In this document: piece after piece, positions 1 to 8,985 of the stretch | Numbering within the stretch: position 1 is the first letter of the stretch | How the letters are laid out: each line of letters opens with the position of its first letter | Origin: JAPSGM01 sp963777045 | Lineage (GTDB): Bacteria > Chloroflexota > Limnocylindria > QHBO01 | Assembly: GCA_963777045.1 (NCBI GenBank) | Contig: CAVZPD010000029.1 | Location: 1-64,000, forward strand | Direction of reading: 5' to 3' | DNA: 64,000 bases | Position numbers and translations under genes: made by a program | The notes under the pieces: generated by a model | Seen by the model: the letters and a program-made list of their open reading frames with translations, nothing else | Told to the model about the DNA's origin: nothing | The model's database searches: none

Positions 1-859
1 ACGCCATCCGCGCTGCCATCAGCCCGACGTACGGACCGCCGAATGAGAGTGGGATCCCGAGGGGCTGCCCCTCGGCCGTCACGATATCGGCGCCGTAGCT
101 GCCGGGGGCGGCCAGCATGGCGAGCGATGTCGGCTCGACCAGCGTCACGAACTGCGCGCCGACCGCGTGGACCGCCGCCCCCAGTTCCGCCACCGGCTCG
201 ATTCCGCCGAAGAAGTTCGGCTCCTGCACGATGAGACAGGCGACCGACTCGTCCAGCACGCCCTCGACCGTCGCGATCGCGGTCAGGCCGCTGCCGTTCT
301 CTGCCAGGTCGGCCGGCAGCTCGACCACCTCGACGCCGGGTCCCGAGCAGTAGGTGGCGAGCACCTGTCGCACCTGCGGATTCACGGCGGTCGAGATCAC
401 AACTCGCTGGCGGCGCGTCAGCCGGCAGGCCATCAGGGCCGCCTCCGCCGTGGCCGTTGCGCCGTCGTAGTGACTGGCGCTGGCGACCTCCATCCCGGTC
501 AGCTCGCAGATGAGCGACTGGAACTCGTAGATGCTCTGCAGCGTCCCCTGGCTGACCTCCGGCTGGTAGGGCGTGTAGGCAGTCGCGAACTCCGAGCGGC
601 CGATCACCTCCCCGACCACGGCCGGGACCAGGTGGCGGTAGGCGCCGGCGCCCAGGAAGCTGATCTCCGGCGTCCGGTTGCGGCGGGCGATGCGCGACAC
701 CTCGCCGCGCACCTCCTGCTCGGCAAGCTCGGCCGGAAGCGCGAAGGCCCGCGCGCGAACCGCGGGCGGGATGTCGGCGAAGAGGTCCTCGATCGAGCCG
801 ACGCCGATCGCTCCGAGCATGCGCTCGTGATCGGCCGAGGTGTGCGGGGTGTAGGCCAT
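1..859 (-). CDS. gcvPA: Glycine dehydrogenase (decarboxylating) subunit 1, partial
   Basis: This is the N-terminal half of the PLP-dependent P-protein, which decarboxylates glycine and passes the aminomethyl group to lipoyl-GcvH. About 286 codons are visible; the 3' end lies outside the window. The product begins MAYTPHTSADHERMLG and carries family motifs such as FLGAGAYRH and AYTPYQPEVSQGT. The ATG overlaps the gcvH stop by one base (TGATG), so translation is coupled. The split-subunit form (gcvPA, with gcvPB probably beyond the edge) is inferred from the N-terminal type and the T-H-PA order; a fused GcvP cannot be excluded because the end is missing. Confidence 0.9.
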   Translation of the reverse strand, partial: MAYTPHTSADHERMLGAIGVGSIEDLFADIPPAVRARAFALPAELAEQEVRGEVSRIARRNRTPEISFLGAGAYRHLVPAVVGEVIGRSEFATAYTPYQPEVSQGTLQSIYEFQSLICELTGMEVASASHYDGATATAEAALMACRLTRRQRVVISTAVNPQVRQVLATYCSGPGVEVVELPADLAENGSGLTAIATVEGVLDESVACLIVQEPNFFGGIEPVAELGAAVHAVGAQFVTLVEPTSLAMLAAPGSYGADIVTAEGQPLGIPLSFGGPYVGLMAARMA

Positions 860-1236
860 CAGCCGGCGGTCGTCTCCTCGTAGGCCGCCGCATCCATCAG
901 CCCATCCAGCCCCGAGTCGTCCGCGAGCGCCACCTTCGCGATCCAGCCCTCGCCGTAGGGATCGCTGTTGAGCAGCTCCGGCCGATCGCGCAGGGCCTCG
1001 TTGACCTCGCGCACCTCTCCCGACACGGGCGCGTAGAGGTCGCTCACCGCCTTCACGCTCTCGACCACGCCGAACGTGCCGAACTGGCTCACCGCGGCAC
1101 CGACTTCAGGAAGCTCCACGAAGACGATGTCGCCCAGCTCATCGGCGGCGAAGCTGGTGATGCCGATGGTTGCCTGCGCGTCGCTGACGCGCACCCACTC
1201 GTGCTCCTTCGAGTAGTGGAGATCGTCGGGGTACAT
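859..1236 (-). CDS. gcvH: Glycine cleavage system H protein
   Basis: Small lipoyl carrier of 125 residues, which is normal for the family. The lipoylation site is Lys62 in ESVKAVS, and the N-terminus (YPDDLHYSKEHEWVRV) is typical. It shuttles the methylamine intermediate from the P-protein to GcvT. It lies 48 bases after gcvT and overlaps the start of gcvPA, in the standard gcvT-gcvH-gcvPA order. No glycine riboswitch is visible; the operon seems to start from a promoter upstream of the Nudix gene. Confidence 0.95.
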   Translation of the reverse strand: MYPDDLHYSKEHEWVRVSDAQATIGITSFAADELGDIVFVELPEVGAAVSQFGTFGVVESVKAVSDLYAPVSGEVREVNEALRDRPELLNSDPYGEGWIAKVALADDSGLDGLMDAAAYEETTAG

Positions 1237-1284
1237 GGGCTGCTGCGGCTCCTCGCTGCGGTTGTCGGCGGCGGCTCCCGGGCG

Positions 1285-2406
1285 TCAGGCGGCGTCCGGC
1301 CGCGGCCGCTTGTAGAAGGGCAACTTTACCTGCTCGGCCCGATACGGGCGGTCGCGCACCACGACCTGCGCCTCGGCGCCGACCTCGGCCGCGGCGGCGG
1401 GAACGAAGGCCATCGCGATCCGCTCCCCGAGGCTGGGCGAGGCGGTCCCACTGGTCACCATGCCAGCCGGATCGCCGTCGACGAGCACGGGGTAGCCGTG
1501 GCGCGCGACCGCGTTGTCACGCATGACGAGCCCGACCAGCTTGCGTGCCGGCCCCGCCTGCCGAACCGACGCCAGCGCCGCCCGCCCGACGAACTCCCCC
1601 TTCTCGAGCTTCACGACCCTCCCGAGGTTCACCTCGTACGGGTTCACGTCACGGCCCAGCTCGTTGCCGTAAAGGGGCATCCCCGCCTCCAGGCGCAGCG
1701 TGTCCCGCGCACCGAGCCCGCACGGCTTCAGCCCCAGCGCCTGGCCGGCTGCAGTGAGGGCATCCCACAGCCGCCTGGCATGGCGTGAGTCGCAGAAGAG
1801 CTCGAAGCCATCCTCCCCGGTGTAGCCGGTCCGCGCGACGAGGCAATCGACACCGGCGACGCTGGCCGACAGCGAGTGGTAGTTGGCGAGCTCGGAAAGA
1901 TCGGCCTCGGTCAGCGAGCCGACCAGCTCGGCGGCGCGAGGTCCCTGCGGCGCGACGAGCGCAGTGACGTCGGACCGATCCTCCAGCGCGGCGTCGAAGT
2001 CTCCGCGGCTCCGCAGCGAGGCCAGCTGGTCGACCACCGCGTCATGGTTCGCCGCGTTGCAGACGACCAGGTAGCCGGCATCGGTTCGGTACACGATCAG
2101 GTCGTCGATGATGCCGCCGTCATCGGCGCAGAGCATGGAGTACTGCGCCTGGCCGGGATCCAGTGCACCGGGATCGTTGACCGTCGCGTAGCGCAGGAAG
2201 GCGAGGCCCTCCGCCCCGCTGATGAGCACCTCGCCCATGTGCGAGAGGTCGAACAGCCCAACCGCGTCGCGCACGGTTCGATGCTCCTCGACGATGGAGG
2301 TGTACTGGACCGGCATCTCCCAGCCGGCGAACGGGACCATGCGCGCACCGAGTGACCGATGCACCTCGTCGAGCGGTGTCTGCCTCAGTTCGGACGCGTC
2401 GCTCAT
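1285..2406 (-). CDS. gcvT: Aminomethyltransferase (glycine cleavage T protein)
   Basis: T protein of 373 residues. It transfers the methylene group from aminomethyl-lipoyl GcvH to tetrahydrofolate and releases ammonia. Family landmarks are GWEMPVQYTSIVEEHR near residue 28, FDLSHMGE near 53, ARTGYTGEDGFELF near 192 and GLGARDTLRLEAGMPLYG near 230, followed by a C-terminal barrel domain. The start overlaps the end of the Nudix gene by four bases (ATGA). Length and motifs are complete. Confidence 0.95.
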   Translation of the reverse strand: MSDASELRQTPLDEVHRSLGARMVPFAGWEMPVQYTSIVEEHRTVRDAVGLFDLSHMGEVLISGAEGLAFLRYATVNDPGALDPGQAQYSMLCADDGGIIDDLIVYRTDAGYLVVCNAANHDAVVDQLASLRSRGDFDAALEDRSDVTALVAPQGPRAAELVGSLTEADLSELANYHSLSASVAGVDCLVARTGYTGEDGFELFCDSRHARRLWDALTAAGQALGLKPCGLGARDTLRLEAGMPLYGNELGRDVNPYEVNLGRVVKLEKGEFVGRAALASVRQAGPARKLVGLVMRDNAVARHGYPVLVDGDPAGMVTSGTASPSLGERIAMAFVPAAAAEVGAEAQVVVRDRPYRAEQVKLPFYKRPRPDAA

Positions 2407-2864
2407 TGGACCGCCTCGCCGCTGCGCTCGGGCCGCTTCGCCGCGATGCGCAGCGCGGCCTCCTCCACCACGCTGCGCTCGGTGGCATGCGTCATCATCT
2501 CGAGCGCCTCCTCGAGCTGGAACCAGCGCGCCTCGTCGAACTCATGATCGTGGAGCGAGACATCCCCGCCGCTGGCTCGCATCAGGAAGAAGTGCACCGT
2601 CTTGTGGAAGCGGGTCCGGCCGCGGACGAAGACGTAGCTGATGGAGTTCAACGGCTCCTCGATCGCGACCTCCAGGCCGGTCTCCTCGCGCGTCTCGCGC
2701 AGGGCGGTCTCCTCCAGCGTTTCGCCGACGTCCGGGGTCCCCTTCGGCAGGGCCCAGAGCCGGGGCATGCGTCGGTGAACGAGGACGATCTCCGTGCGGG
2801 CGCCGGAGTGCCGGTGCACGACGCCGCCGGCCGAGGTGGCCCGGGCGTTGCGGAGGCCCGACAC
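2403..2864 (-). CDS. Nudix hydrolase
   Basis: Protein of 153 residues with an intact Nudix box at G42-L64 (G-x5-E48-x7-REtrEEtGL), the Mg2+-binding loop that hydrolyses nucleoside diphosphate-linked substrates. The substrate cannot be read from the sequence. The fold is an N-terminal strand with the ASAGGVV-type entry, then the box, then a WFQLEEALEMM segment typical of MutT-like domains. It starts at GTG just 5 bases after a small upstream ORF and overlaps gcvT, so it is the first confidently recognised gene of the gcv operon. The link to glycine cleavage is positional only. Confidence 0.85.
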   Translation of the reverse strand: MSGLRNARATSAGGVVHRHSGARTEIVLVHRRMPRLWALPKGTPDVGETLEETALRETREETGLEVAIEEPLNSISYVFVRGRTRFHKTVHFFLMRASGGDVSLHDHEFDEARWFQLEEALEMMTHATERSVVEEAALRIAAKRPERSGEAVQ

Positions 2865-2869
2865 GCCGC

Positions 2870-3139
2870 CTACGCGCGGCGAACGCGCGACGTGCCGAGG
2901 GAGAGGGCGGCGCGACGGTCAGCCACGCGGCCAAGCTGGCCAACGGAGGGGAAGCTGAACCGGGAGGTCAACGGACGCAGCGCGGCCACGGTAGCGCCTG
3001 TGCTGCCGGCCGGCCGCGGTCCGTGGAAGACGGTACCGGTGTGGCGCAGGCCGAGCCGCAGGCGGCGCTCACCGGGGTGGCGCGATCCGAAGTCGATCGT
3101 CGGGTGGGAGACGTAGCGGGCCGTCAGACTCACTCGCAT
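2870..3139 (-). CDS. Hypothetical small protein at the head of the gcv operon
   Basis: Open frame of about 89 codons (MRVSLTARYVSHPTID...) between the glycosyltransferase and the Nudix gene, with its stop 5 bases before the Nudix GTG. The first 40 codons have the G/C-rich third positions of local genes; the Arg/Ser/Ala-rich tail looks less protein-like. A TACAAT hexamer ends 7 bases upstream of the ATG at 3139, which would make the mRNA leaderless; an in-frame ATG at 3148 lies inside that hexamer and is less likely. No family is recognised. It may be spacer rather than a gene. Confidence 0.3.
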   Translation of the reverse strand: MRVSLTARYVSHPTIDFGSRHPGERRLRLGLRHTGTVFHGPRPAGSTGATVAALRPLTSRFSFPSVGQLGRVADRRAALSLGTSRVRRA

Positions 3140-3146
3140 GTCCGGC

Positions 3147-3174
3147 ATTGTACGCCGGAGCGGTCGACGCGCAA
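3147..3174 (-). promoter_or_regulatory. Putative promoter of the Nudix-gcv operon
   Basis: On the minus strand TTGCGC (3174-3169) and TACAAT (3152-3147) are separated by 16 bases. The -10 is 5/6 to consensus and the -35 only 3/6. It is the only promoter-like element between the glycosyltransferase stop and the gcv genes. Confidence 0.45.
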
Positions 3175-3180
3175 ACGAAT

Positions 3181-4402
3181 TCAGCCGCTCGTGGTGCGCC
3201 CTGTCAGCAGCTCGTGGTAGAGCGCTTCCATCTCGGCGATCCTGCGCCCGACGTCGAAGCGGGCCGCCCCCTCCCTCGCGGCCGCGGCGAACGCGGCACG
3301 TCGCCGGGCGTCGCCGGCCAGCTCGGCCAGGGCAGCGCCCAGCGGCCGCGGGTCGTCGCCATCCGGCGCGGCGTCCACCAGCAGGCCGTCCGTCCCGCTG
3401 CGCAGGGCGTCACCGATTCCCGGTCCCTCGCGAGCGATGACCGGCAGGCCGGCTGCCAGGGCCTCAGCCAGCACCAGGCCCTGGGTCTCGGTGCGCGACG
3501 CGAAGACGAAGAGGTCCGCGCCCCTGGCCCGCGCCAGGGCCTCCGAACGCGGCAGGCGGCCGGTGAAGGCCACGAGCCCGCGCAGGTCCGCTGCTCCGGC
3601 GCGTTGGCGCAGTGACGGCTCCGCAGGACCGCCGCCCACCAGCAGGAGACGGAGCCGCGGGCTCCGCGCCACGGCCAGTGCGAACGCCTCGAGCAGCAGG
3701 TCGACGCTCTTCTCGGCCGCCAGGCGGCCGACGCTCACGGCCACGATCGTGTCCGCCGGCCAGTTGTGCTCGGCTCGCGGATCGACAGGCGGCAGCGCTG
3801 CGATCGCGTCCACGTCGACGCCCGTTGGCAGCACGCGAACGAGCGGGCTCGAACGCCCCCCCAGCTCCGTCCGGATCTCGTCCGCCAGCTGCACTGCCGG
3901 GCGCGACGACCGCAGCGCAGCCGGCCCAGAAGTCGCGGAGGTAGGCCCGCATCGTCGCCGCTCCCGGACCCGCCAGCGGACCGAGGTAGTGGCGGTAGTC
4001 GGCGAAGCGGGTGTGGTGGGTGAAGACGAGCGGCACCCGCTGGCGCTGCGCGAGCCGGCGCGCCATCAGGCCGGAGACGAACGGCGACTGGGCATGCACG
4101 ACGTCGGGAGCGAAGTCGCGCGCGCGCCGCAGCGCCGGCGACGGCAGCGGCAGCGGCATGCGGTAGCCGGGTGGGGCGGGGTGCGGACCCTGGTAGGAGG
4201 GCAGCCAGGCGTACTCGGGCTCGGGGCCGGCGGCCCCGGTTCCGGCCGGCAGGGCGCCGTCGCGCGGCTCGGGCGCGAGCAGCAGAACCTCATGGCCGCG
4301 CGCCCCAAGGCCGCGCGCCAGCGTCTCGGTCGACACGGTCACGCCCGAGAGGTAGGGCAGGTACGACTCGGCGAAGACGGCCACCCGCAGGAGATCGCTC
4401 AT
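3181..4402 (-). CDS. GT4-family glycosyltransferase, apparent +1 frameshift
   Basis: Retaining glycosyltransferase of the MshA/PimB type, split over two frames. The N-terminal half starts at ATG 4402 (MSDLLRVAVFAESYLPYLSG) and contains the GT4 entry motif SGVTVSTETLARGL, VVHAQSP and VFTHHTRFADY. The C-terminal half (open from 3894) has the donor-binding domain: LPTGVDVDAIA, VSVGRLAAEKSVDLLLEAF and the E-x7-E-type stretch RTETQGLVLAEALAAGLPVIA. The frames meet near 3895-3905 at VVAP/VQLADEI; dropping one base restores one protein of about 406 residues. The gene overlaps ubiE by 4 bases. Glycolipid or cell-envelope glycan synthesis is likely; the acceptor is unknown. Confidence 0.8.
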
Positions 4403-5133
4403 GCTCCCTCCCCGCGCACCCCAACGTGGAGCGTCGCGAAGCCGGAGGGAAGCCAGCGCCAGCTGACCTGCTCGAAGCCGCGCTCGCGCATGAGGCCGGC
4501 GACGTCCTCGGGCGGCGGGTATCGATCCAGGCTGGCCGGGAGGTAGCTGTACGCGCGGTGGCGGCCGATCAGCCGACCGAGCAGCGGGATGATGCGCCGA
4601 AACCAGGTCGCGAAGAGGAGGCGGCCGACGCTCGAACGCGGCACGCTGATCTCCAGGATGGCCAGGCGCCCCCCGGGCCGCAGGACGCGCGCCGTCTCCG
4701 TGAGTCCGGCCCCGAAATCTGGCAGGTTCCGCAAGCCGAACCCGATGCTGACCGCGTCGAAGGCGGCATCCGCGAATGGCATCGACATGGCGTCCCCGAC
4801 CACCCATTCGATGGCGCCAAAACCACGGTCGGCGGCATGTCGGCCATGGGCACGCGCCGCTCGCGCCAGCATCCCGGCGGAAGCGTCGAGGCCGATGACG
4901 ACGCCGGCCGGCCCGACTCGCTCGGACGCGGCGAGCGCCAGCTTGCCGGTCCCGGTCGCCACGTCGAGCACGCGGTTGCCCGGTCGAAGGCGGAGCGAGG
5001 CGACGGTGGATCGGCGCCAGCGGGCATCGGTTCCTCCGGTCATGACCGTGTTCATGAGGTCGTAGAAGGGGGCGATGCGGTCGAACATCGTCCGCACCTC
5101 TGCCGCTTCCGGCCGGCGTTGCCTGCCGTTCAT
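4399..5133 (-). CDS. ubiE: UbiE/MenG-type C-methyltransferase
   Basis: SAM-dependent methyltransferase of 244 residues, probably methylating demethylmenaquinone in the last step of menaquinone synthesis. It has the UbiE signature near the N-terminus (VRTMFDRIAPFYDLMN), SAM motif I VLDVATGTGKLAL and the second signature IGFGLRNLPD, plus RVLRPGGRLAILEIS. The start chosen is ATG 5133, preceded by GAAAG; an upstream in-frame start would run into the tRNA gene. It is coupled to the downstream glycosyltransferase. Absence of quinone-specific neighbours leaves ubiquinone versus menaquinone open. Confidence 0.85.
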   Translation of the reverse strand: MNGRQRRPEAAEVRTMFDRIAPFYDLMNTVMTGGTDARWRRSTVASLRLRPGNRVLDVATGTGKLALAASERVGPAGVVIGLDASAGMLARAARAHGRHAADRGFGAIEWVVGDAMSMPFADAAFDAVSIGFGLRNLPDFGAGLTETARVLRPGGRLAILEISVPRSSVGRLLFATWFRRIIPLLGRLIGRHRAYSYLPASLDRYPPPEDVAGLMRERGFEQVSWRWLPSGFATLHVGVRGEGA

Positions 5134-5202
5134 CTTTCGGCCAGCGGCCACCCGTGCGGACGCGCGCTGGAGGTCAGCATCGGTCCGGCGGGAGCGAGTG
5201 AA

Positions 5203-5279
<77 letters not shown>

Positions 5280-5319
5280 GTGACGGGGAGGGCAGTATAG
5301 CGGGGGCGCGACAGCGCCT

Positions 5320-5607
5320 TCAATTGCCCGTCTCGAGAGCGCGCAGCCGGGCTGCCAGTTCGTCGGGCTGCATGCCCTCGATGAGGTAGCGCTTCTCGCG
5401 CCCCCGCGAACCGGCGGCCAGTCGGATGCGGGAGGGCGGGATATGGAAGGTCCGCGCCAGGAGGCGGCGGATCGCCTCGTTCGCCTCGCCGCCCACCGCG
5501 GGCCGGACCACGCGTACCTGCAGAACGCCGCCGGCGAACGGCCCCACCCGGTCGCTGCTCGCTCGCGGGTGCGCGCGGACGGTGAGCGTGACGCCCGGCT
5601 CAGCCAC
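5320..5607 (-). CDS. DUF167 (YggU-like) family protein
   Basis: Small protein of 95 residues matching the DUF167 pattern: VRAHPRASSDRVGP near residue 10, then VVRPAVGGEANEAIRRLLA and a C-terminal IRLAAGSRGREKRYLIEG. The biochemical role of the family is unknown. It overlaps the upstream membrane protein gene by 8 bases and is the last gene of the ftsZ-yggS-yggT run, a context conserved in many bacteria (yggS-yggT-yggU). Confidence 0.85.
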   Translation of the reverse strand: MAEPGVTLTVRAHPRASSDRVGPFAGGVLQVRVVRPAVGGEANEAIRRLLARTFHIPPSRIRLAAGSRGREKRYLIEGMQPDELAARLRALETGN

Positions 5608-6556
5608 CTTCCGGCTCCGCGTCCTCCAGGAAGCTGGCCAGCAGCCGCTCTCGGTCTGCTTCGCTGTCGAGCGCCAGCAGTACCTCGATCCCCCAGTCGC
5701 GGAGCTGAACCACGGGTGCGCTCTCGGTCACCGTCCAGAGGCGCCCAGCCGATGCGGTCGACCAGCGGTGTCGCCGGAACGCCAGCGTGCGGTCGTGGGC
5801 GGCGGTCGTCAAAGCGAAGTACGGATCGTCGGGCCGGTTGCGCCGCAGGCGGCGCAGCTCTGCGCGCGGCGCGCCCAGACCCGTTCCGGTCTCGTTCTCC
5901 GGCTCGACGGCACGGAGACGGAGCCTCTCGCCGGGAGTCAGCGGCCGAACGCCGGCCCGCACGCGCGGCGACCCGAGACGAATCACGGGGTAGCCCATCC
6001 AGCGCCCGACCAGCAGCACCGCCGCGGCGATGACGAGCAGCCACACCGGGGTCCAGTTCCGGTTGTCCTGGGGCACGATTGGGTCATCCACGCCGAGCAC
6101 GTAGCGATCGATCACGTCGGTCGCTTCGCTCGGAAAGCGGGGCCCACCGATCCGTTCCGCGGTGACGCTCATGTTGGCGCTGTTGTTGACCCGGCCCGTG
6201 ACCTCGGTCAGGTTGTCAACCACGCGGTGCGAGTTGAGCACGATGGCGTCGCCGCTCGGCTCCACCAGCAGTGACTGCACCTGCTGGCCGCGGGCAACGT
6301 TCTCCGGGGAAGTGAGGGTCACGATCCGCCCATCCATCCGAACCCAGCTGGAGAGCGACGAGACGCCGTCGCGCAGCCCATCGACCGTCTCCGAGATGGG
6401 TTGCTGCTTCGATCCCTCCACGATCAGCGGAACACTGGCCGCCGCCAGCAGCACCATGATCAGTAACGGGACGCCGCCGAAGCCACGCAGGACCGTGCGG
6501 ACGCCGCGATCGACCTGCAGTACCAGGTAGGGAACGATGGCGAGCAGCACCGTCAT
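5600..6556 (-). CDS. Hypothetical membrane protein with two transmembrane segments
   Basis: Protein of 318 residues. One hydrophobic segment lies near residues 28-46, followed by a roughly 120-residue probably extracytoplasmic region (it includes VTLTSPENVARGQQVQSLLV). A second segment lies near 168-187, followed by an Arg-rich cytoplasmic tail of about 130 residues that may form a small PH-like beta domain. I do not recognise the family. It sits between yggT and the DUF167 gene on the same strand and is probably co-transcribed with them downstream of ftsZ, so a role in envelope or division is possible but only positional. Confidence 0.7.
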   Translation of the reverse strand: MTVLLAIVPYLVLQVDRGVRTVLRGFGGVPLLIMVLLAAASVPLIVEGSKQQPISETVDGLRDGVSSLSSWVRMDGRIVTLTSPENVARGQQVQSLLVEPSGDAIVLNSHRVVDNLTEVTGRVNNSANMSVTAERIGGPRFPSEATDVIDRYVLGVDDPIVPQDNRNWTPVWLLVIAAAVLLVGRWMGYPVIRLGSPRVRAGVRPLTPGERLRLRAVEPENETGTGLGAPRAELRRLRRNRPDDPYFALTTAAHDRTLAFRRHRWSTASAGRLWTVTESAPVVQLRDWGIEVLLALDSEADRERLLASFLEDAEPEGG

Positions 6557-6581
6557 GGCGTCAGCGAGAAGAGCTCATGGG

Positions 6582-6830
6582 TCAGCGCAGGAAGGCGCGG
6601 GTCAGGATGCCGAGCAGCAGGATGGCGATCATCGGCGAGAAGTCGAAGCCGCCGGCGGGCGGCAGGACGCGTCGGATCGGCCCGAGAATGGGCTCGGTGA
6701 CCTGGTAGAGGAAGGCGGTCAGTCCTCCCCCGCCCATCGGGTTGGTCCAGCTCACCAGGACCCGGCCGAGGATCAGCAGCATCAGGACCATGGCGAACAT
6801 GCCGATGAAGGTCGTCAGCAGGGTGTACAT
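6582..6830 (-). CDS. yggT: YggT family membrane protein
   Basis: Protein of 82 residues with two hydrophobic helices (about 5-25 and 62-80) and the family core LVSWTNPMG...VTEPILGPIRRVLPPAGGFD between them. YggT proteins commonly sit downstream of yggS near ftsZ and are linked to division and osmotic tolerance; the mechanism is unknown. The order ftsZ-yggS-yggT is the canonical one. Confidence 0.9.
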   Translation of the reverse strand: MYTLLTTFIGMFAMVLMLLILGRVLVSWTNPMGGGGLTAFLYQVTEPILGPIRRVLPPAGGFDFSPMIAILLLGILTRAFLR

Positions 6831-6852
6831 CAGGTCCGAGGATAGCAGCCGA

Positions 6853-7623
6853 TCAGCTGTGCGGGCGCGGGCCGAAGATGGCCGTGCCGACCCGGATCAT
6901 GCTGCTGCCCTCGGCCACCGCTGCCTCGGCGTCGCCGGACATGCCCATCGACAGCTCGGGCAGCTCACGGCCGATCCGCTGGGCCAGCAGGTCGCGAAGC
7001 TCGCGCAGCCGGGCGAAGACGTCATGCTGCTCGCTCGAAGCGATGCCGAACGGGGCCATCGTCATGAGCCCCACCACGCTCACCGCCCGCAGCTCGTCGA
7101 GCACCTCACGGAGTTGCCCGGGATGCGTGGCTTCGGATGCGAACCACGTGCCGTCGAAACCCTCCTTGCGCTCCTCGCCGCTGACGTTGACCTGCAGCAG
7201 GAGTCGCGTGGCACGACCCTCTTCGGCGGCGAGGCGATCCAGGCGCAGCAGGAGGTCGATGCTGTCGACCGAGTGGATGGTCGAGAAGAGCCGAACGGCC
7301 TGGCGCGCCTTGTTCGACTGGAGGTGACCGATGAGGTGCCAGTCCGCCTGGGGCAGTGCCTCCGCCTTCGGCCGCGCCTCCTGCACCCGGTTCTCGCCGA
7401 GCGCTGTGAGGCCGGCCCGCAGGGCGGCCGCCGCCACGTCGGCTGCGAAGCCCTTCGTGACGGCGATGAGCCGGAAGGCGCCCGGATCGCGCCCGGCCGA
7501 CTCGGCGACCGCGCGCAGGCGGGCCATGAGGGCATCGGCGCGCGATCGGATCAGCTGCGGCGTGAGCTCCGGCTCGTCGATCGGCTGCACCCCGCGAGGG
7601 TACCGCGGCCGTGCCGTCGCCAC
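6853..7623 (-). CDS. yggS: PLP homeostasis protein, YggS/PROSC family
   Basis: Single-domain alanine-racemase-fold protein of 256 residues that binds pyridoxal phosphate without known enzymatic turnover and buffers cellular PLP. Visible motifs are LIAVTKGFAAD with the PLP lysine, GENRVQEA, WHLIGHLQSNKARQAV, and the phosphate-binding end LSMGMSGDAEAAVAEGSSMIRVGTAIFG. Two GTG starts are possible (7623 and 7590); the latter matches the usual N-terminal length better. It lies 23 bases downstream of ftsZ. Confidence 0.92.
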   Translation of the reverse strand: MATARPRYPRGVQPIDEPELTPQLIRSRADALMARLRAVAESAGRDPGAFRLIAVTKGFAADVAAAALRAGLTALGENRVQEARPKAEALPQADWHLIGHLQSNKARQAVRLFSTIHSVDSIDLLLRLDRLAAEEGRATRLLLQVNVSGEERKEGFDGTWFASEATHPGQLREVLDELRAVSVVGLMTMAPFGIASSEQHDVFARLRELRDLLAQRIGRELPELSMGMSGDAEAAVAEGSSMIRVGTAIFGPRPHS

Positions 7624-7646
7624 AGCGCATGGGCTTGGTGCGGAGG

Positions 7647-8891
7647 CTAGTCGCTCTTGCGGCGCAGGAAGGACGGGATGTCGAGGTCCGTCTCACCATA
7701 CGACGGCCGCTCGGTGGCGCGCACCGGCGCGGTCTCGCGCTCCACGCCACGCGTCTCTTCGCGGTCCGGCGAAGGAGCGAACGGCGAAGGCTCGGGAATC
7801 TGCGCGTCGAGCGAACGCTTCTGCTCGCGCTCGCGCTCGATCTCGGCCAGGATCTCGCGGCTGCGCTCGTCCAGGCTGGTCTCGATCCCGATCGCCACGT
7901 CGCTGGCAGCCCCCACGGCCCGCGCCGGTCGCGGCTTCTTGCTGGCGTCGAAGCCGGTGGCGATGACGGTGACCTTGACCTCATCACGCATCCGGTCGTC
8001 GATGACCGTGCCGAAGATGATGTTGGCCTCCGGGTCGGCGGCCTCCTTGATGACCTCGGCCGCCTCGTTGACCTCGAACAGGCCGAGGTCGCTGCCGCCG
8101 GTCACGTTGAACAGGATGCCGCGCGCACCGGTGATGTTGACCTCGAGCAGCGGGCTCATGACCGCGGCTCGCGCGGCCTCCACCGCACGCTGCTCGCCGG
8201 TGCCGATGCCGATCCCCATCATGGAGGAGCCCGCGTCGCGCATGATCGTCTTCACATCGGCGAAGTCCAGGTTGATGAGGCCCGGCACGGTGATCAGGTC
8301 GCTGATGCCCTGGACGCCCTGGCGCAGCACGTCGTCCACCACGCGGAAGGCGTCCAGGATCGACGTCTTCTTGTCCACGACCTCGCGCAGCCGATCATTG
8401 GGGATGGTGATCAGCGTGTCGCACTTGTCCTTGAGCTGCTCCGAGTACTGCTCGGCGACCAACTTGCGGCGCACGCCCTCGAAGCTGAACGGCTTGGTGA
8501 TGACGCCCACCGTCAGCGCGCCCAGGTCCTTGGCGATCTCGGCGATGACCGGGGCCGCGCCCGAGCCGGTACCACCGCCCATGCCCGCCGTGATGAAGAT
8601 CATGTCGGCATCCTTGAGTGCCTCGTAGATCTTCTCCGAGTCCTCCTCAGCCGCGCGTTGGCCAACCTGCGGGTCGGCACCGGCACCCAGGCCGCGGGTC
8701 AGCTTGTCGCCGATGCGGATCTTGTGGGGGGCATCGCTCTGGAGGAGGGCCTGCGCATCCGTGTTCACGCTGATGAACTCGACGCCCATCATCTCGGCGC
8801 GAATCATGCGATTGACGGCGTTGCTACCACCCCCTCCGACGCCAATGACCTTGATGAGTGCGAAGTGCTCTGCGTCGGACCGTAGCGGCAT
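7647..8891 (-). CDS. ftsZ: Cell division protein FtsZ
   Basis: Tubulin-like GTPase of 414 residues that forms the cytokinetic ring. The N-terminal domain has IGVGGGGSNAVNRM, the tubulin signature GMGGGTGSGAAPV near residue 103 and the T7 loop GLINLDFADVKTIM. After a variable Glu/Arg/Pro linker of about 80 residues comes the conserved C-terminal peptide DLDIPSFLRR, the site for FtsA and SepF. The ATG is preceded by AGGAGA. ftsZ is separated from ftsA by a 5.8 kb signalling island, so it must be expressed from its own promoter. Confidence 0.97.
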   Translation of the reverse strand: MPLRSDAEHFALIKVIGVGGGGSNAVNRMIRAEMMGVEFISVNTDAQALLQSDAPHKIRIGDKLTRGLGAGADPQVGQRAAEEDSEKIYEALKDADMIFITAGMGGGTGSGAAPVIAEIAKDLGALTVGVITKPFSFEGVRRKLVAEQYSEQLKDKCDTLITIPNDRLREVVDKKTSILDAFRVVDDVLRQGVQGISDLITVPGLINLDFADVKTIMRDAGSSMMGIGIGTGEQRAVEAARAAVMSPLLEVNITGARGILFNVTGGSDLGLFEVNEAAEVIKEAADPEANIIFGTVIDDRMRDEVKVTVIATGFDASKKPRPARAVGAASDVAIGIETSLDERSREILAEIEREREQKRSLDAQIPEPSPFAPSPDREETRGVERETAPVRATERPSYGETDLDIPSFLRRKSD

Positions 8892-8985
8892 TGGGTGAGT
8901 CTCCTGCGCGGGTGAATGGAGTTGGAACCCGTCTCGCCGCGGGTTTGACCGATTCTAGCGAGCCTGCCGGAGGCGCGTGGCGGGT

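Noticed and set aside
167..883. Long plus-strand frame opposite gcvPA
   Set aside because: It is antisense to the conserved P-protein and has only Arg/Ala/Gly-rich sequence with no recognisable domain, as expected for shadow frames in high-GC DNA.
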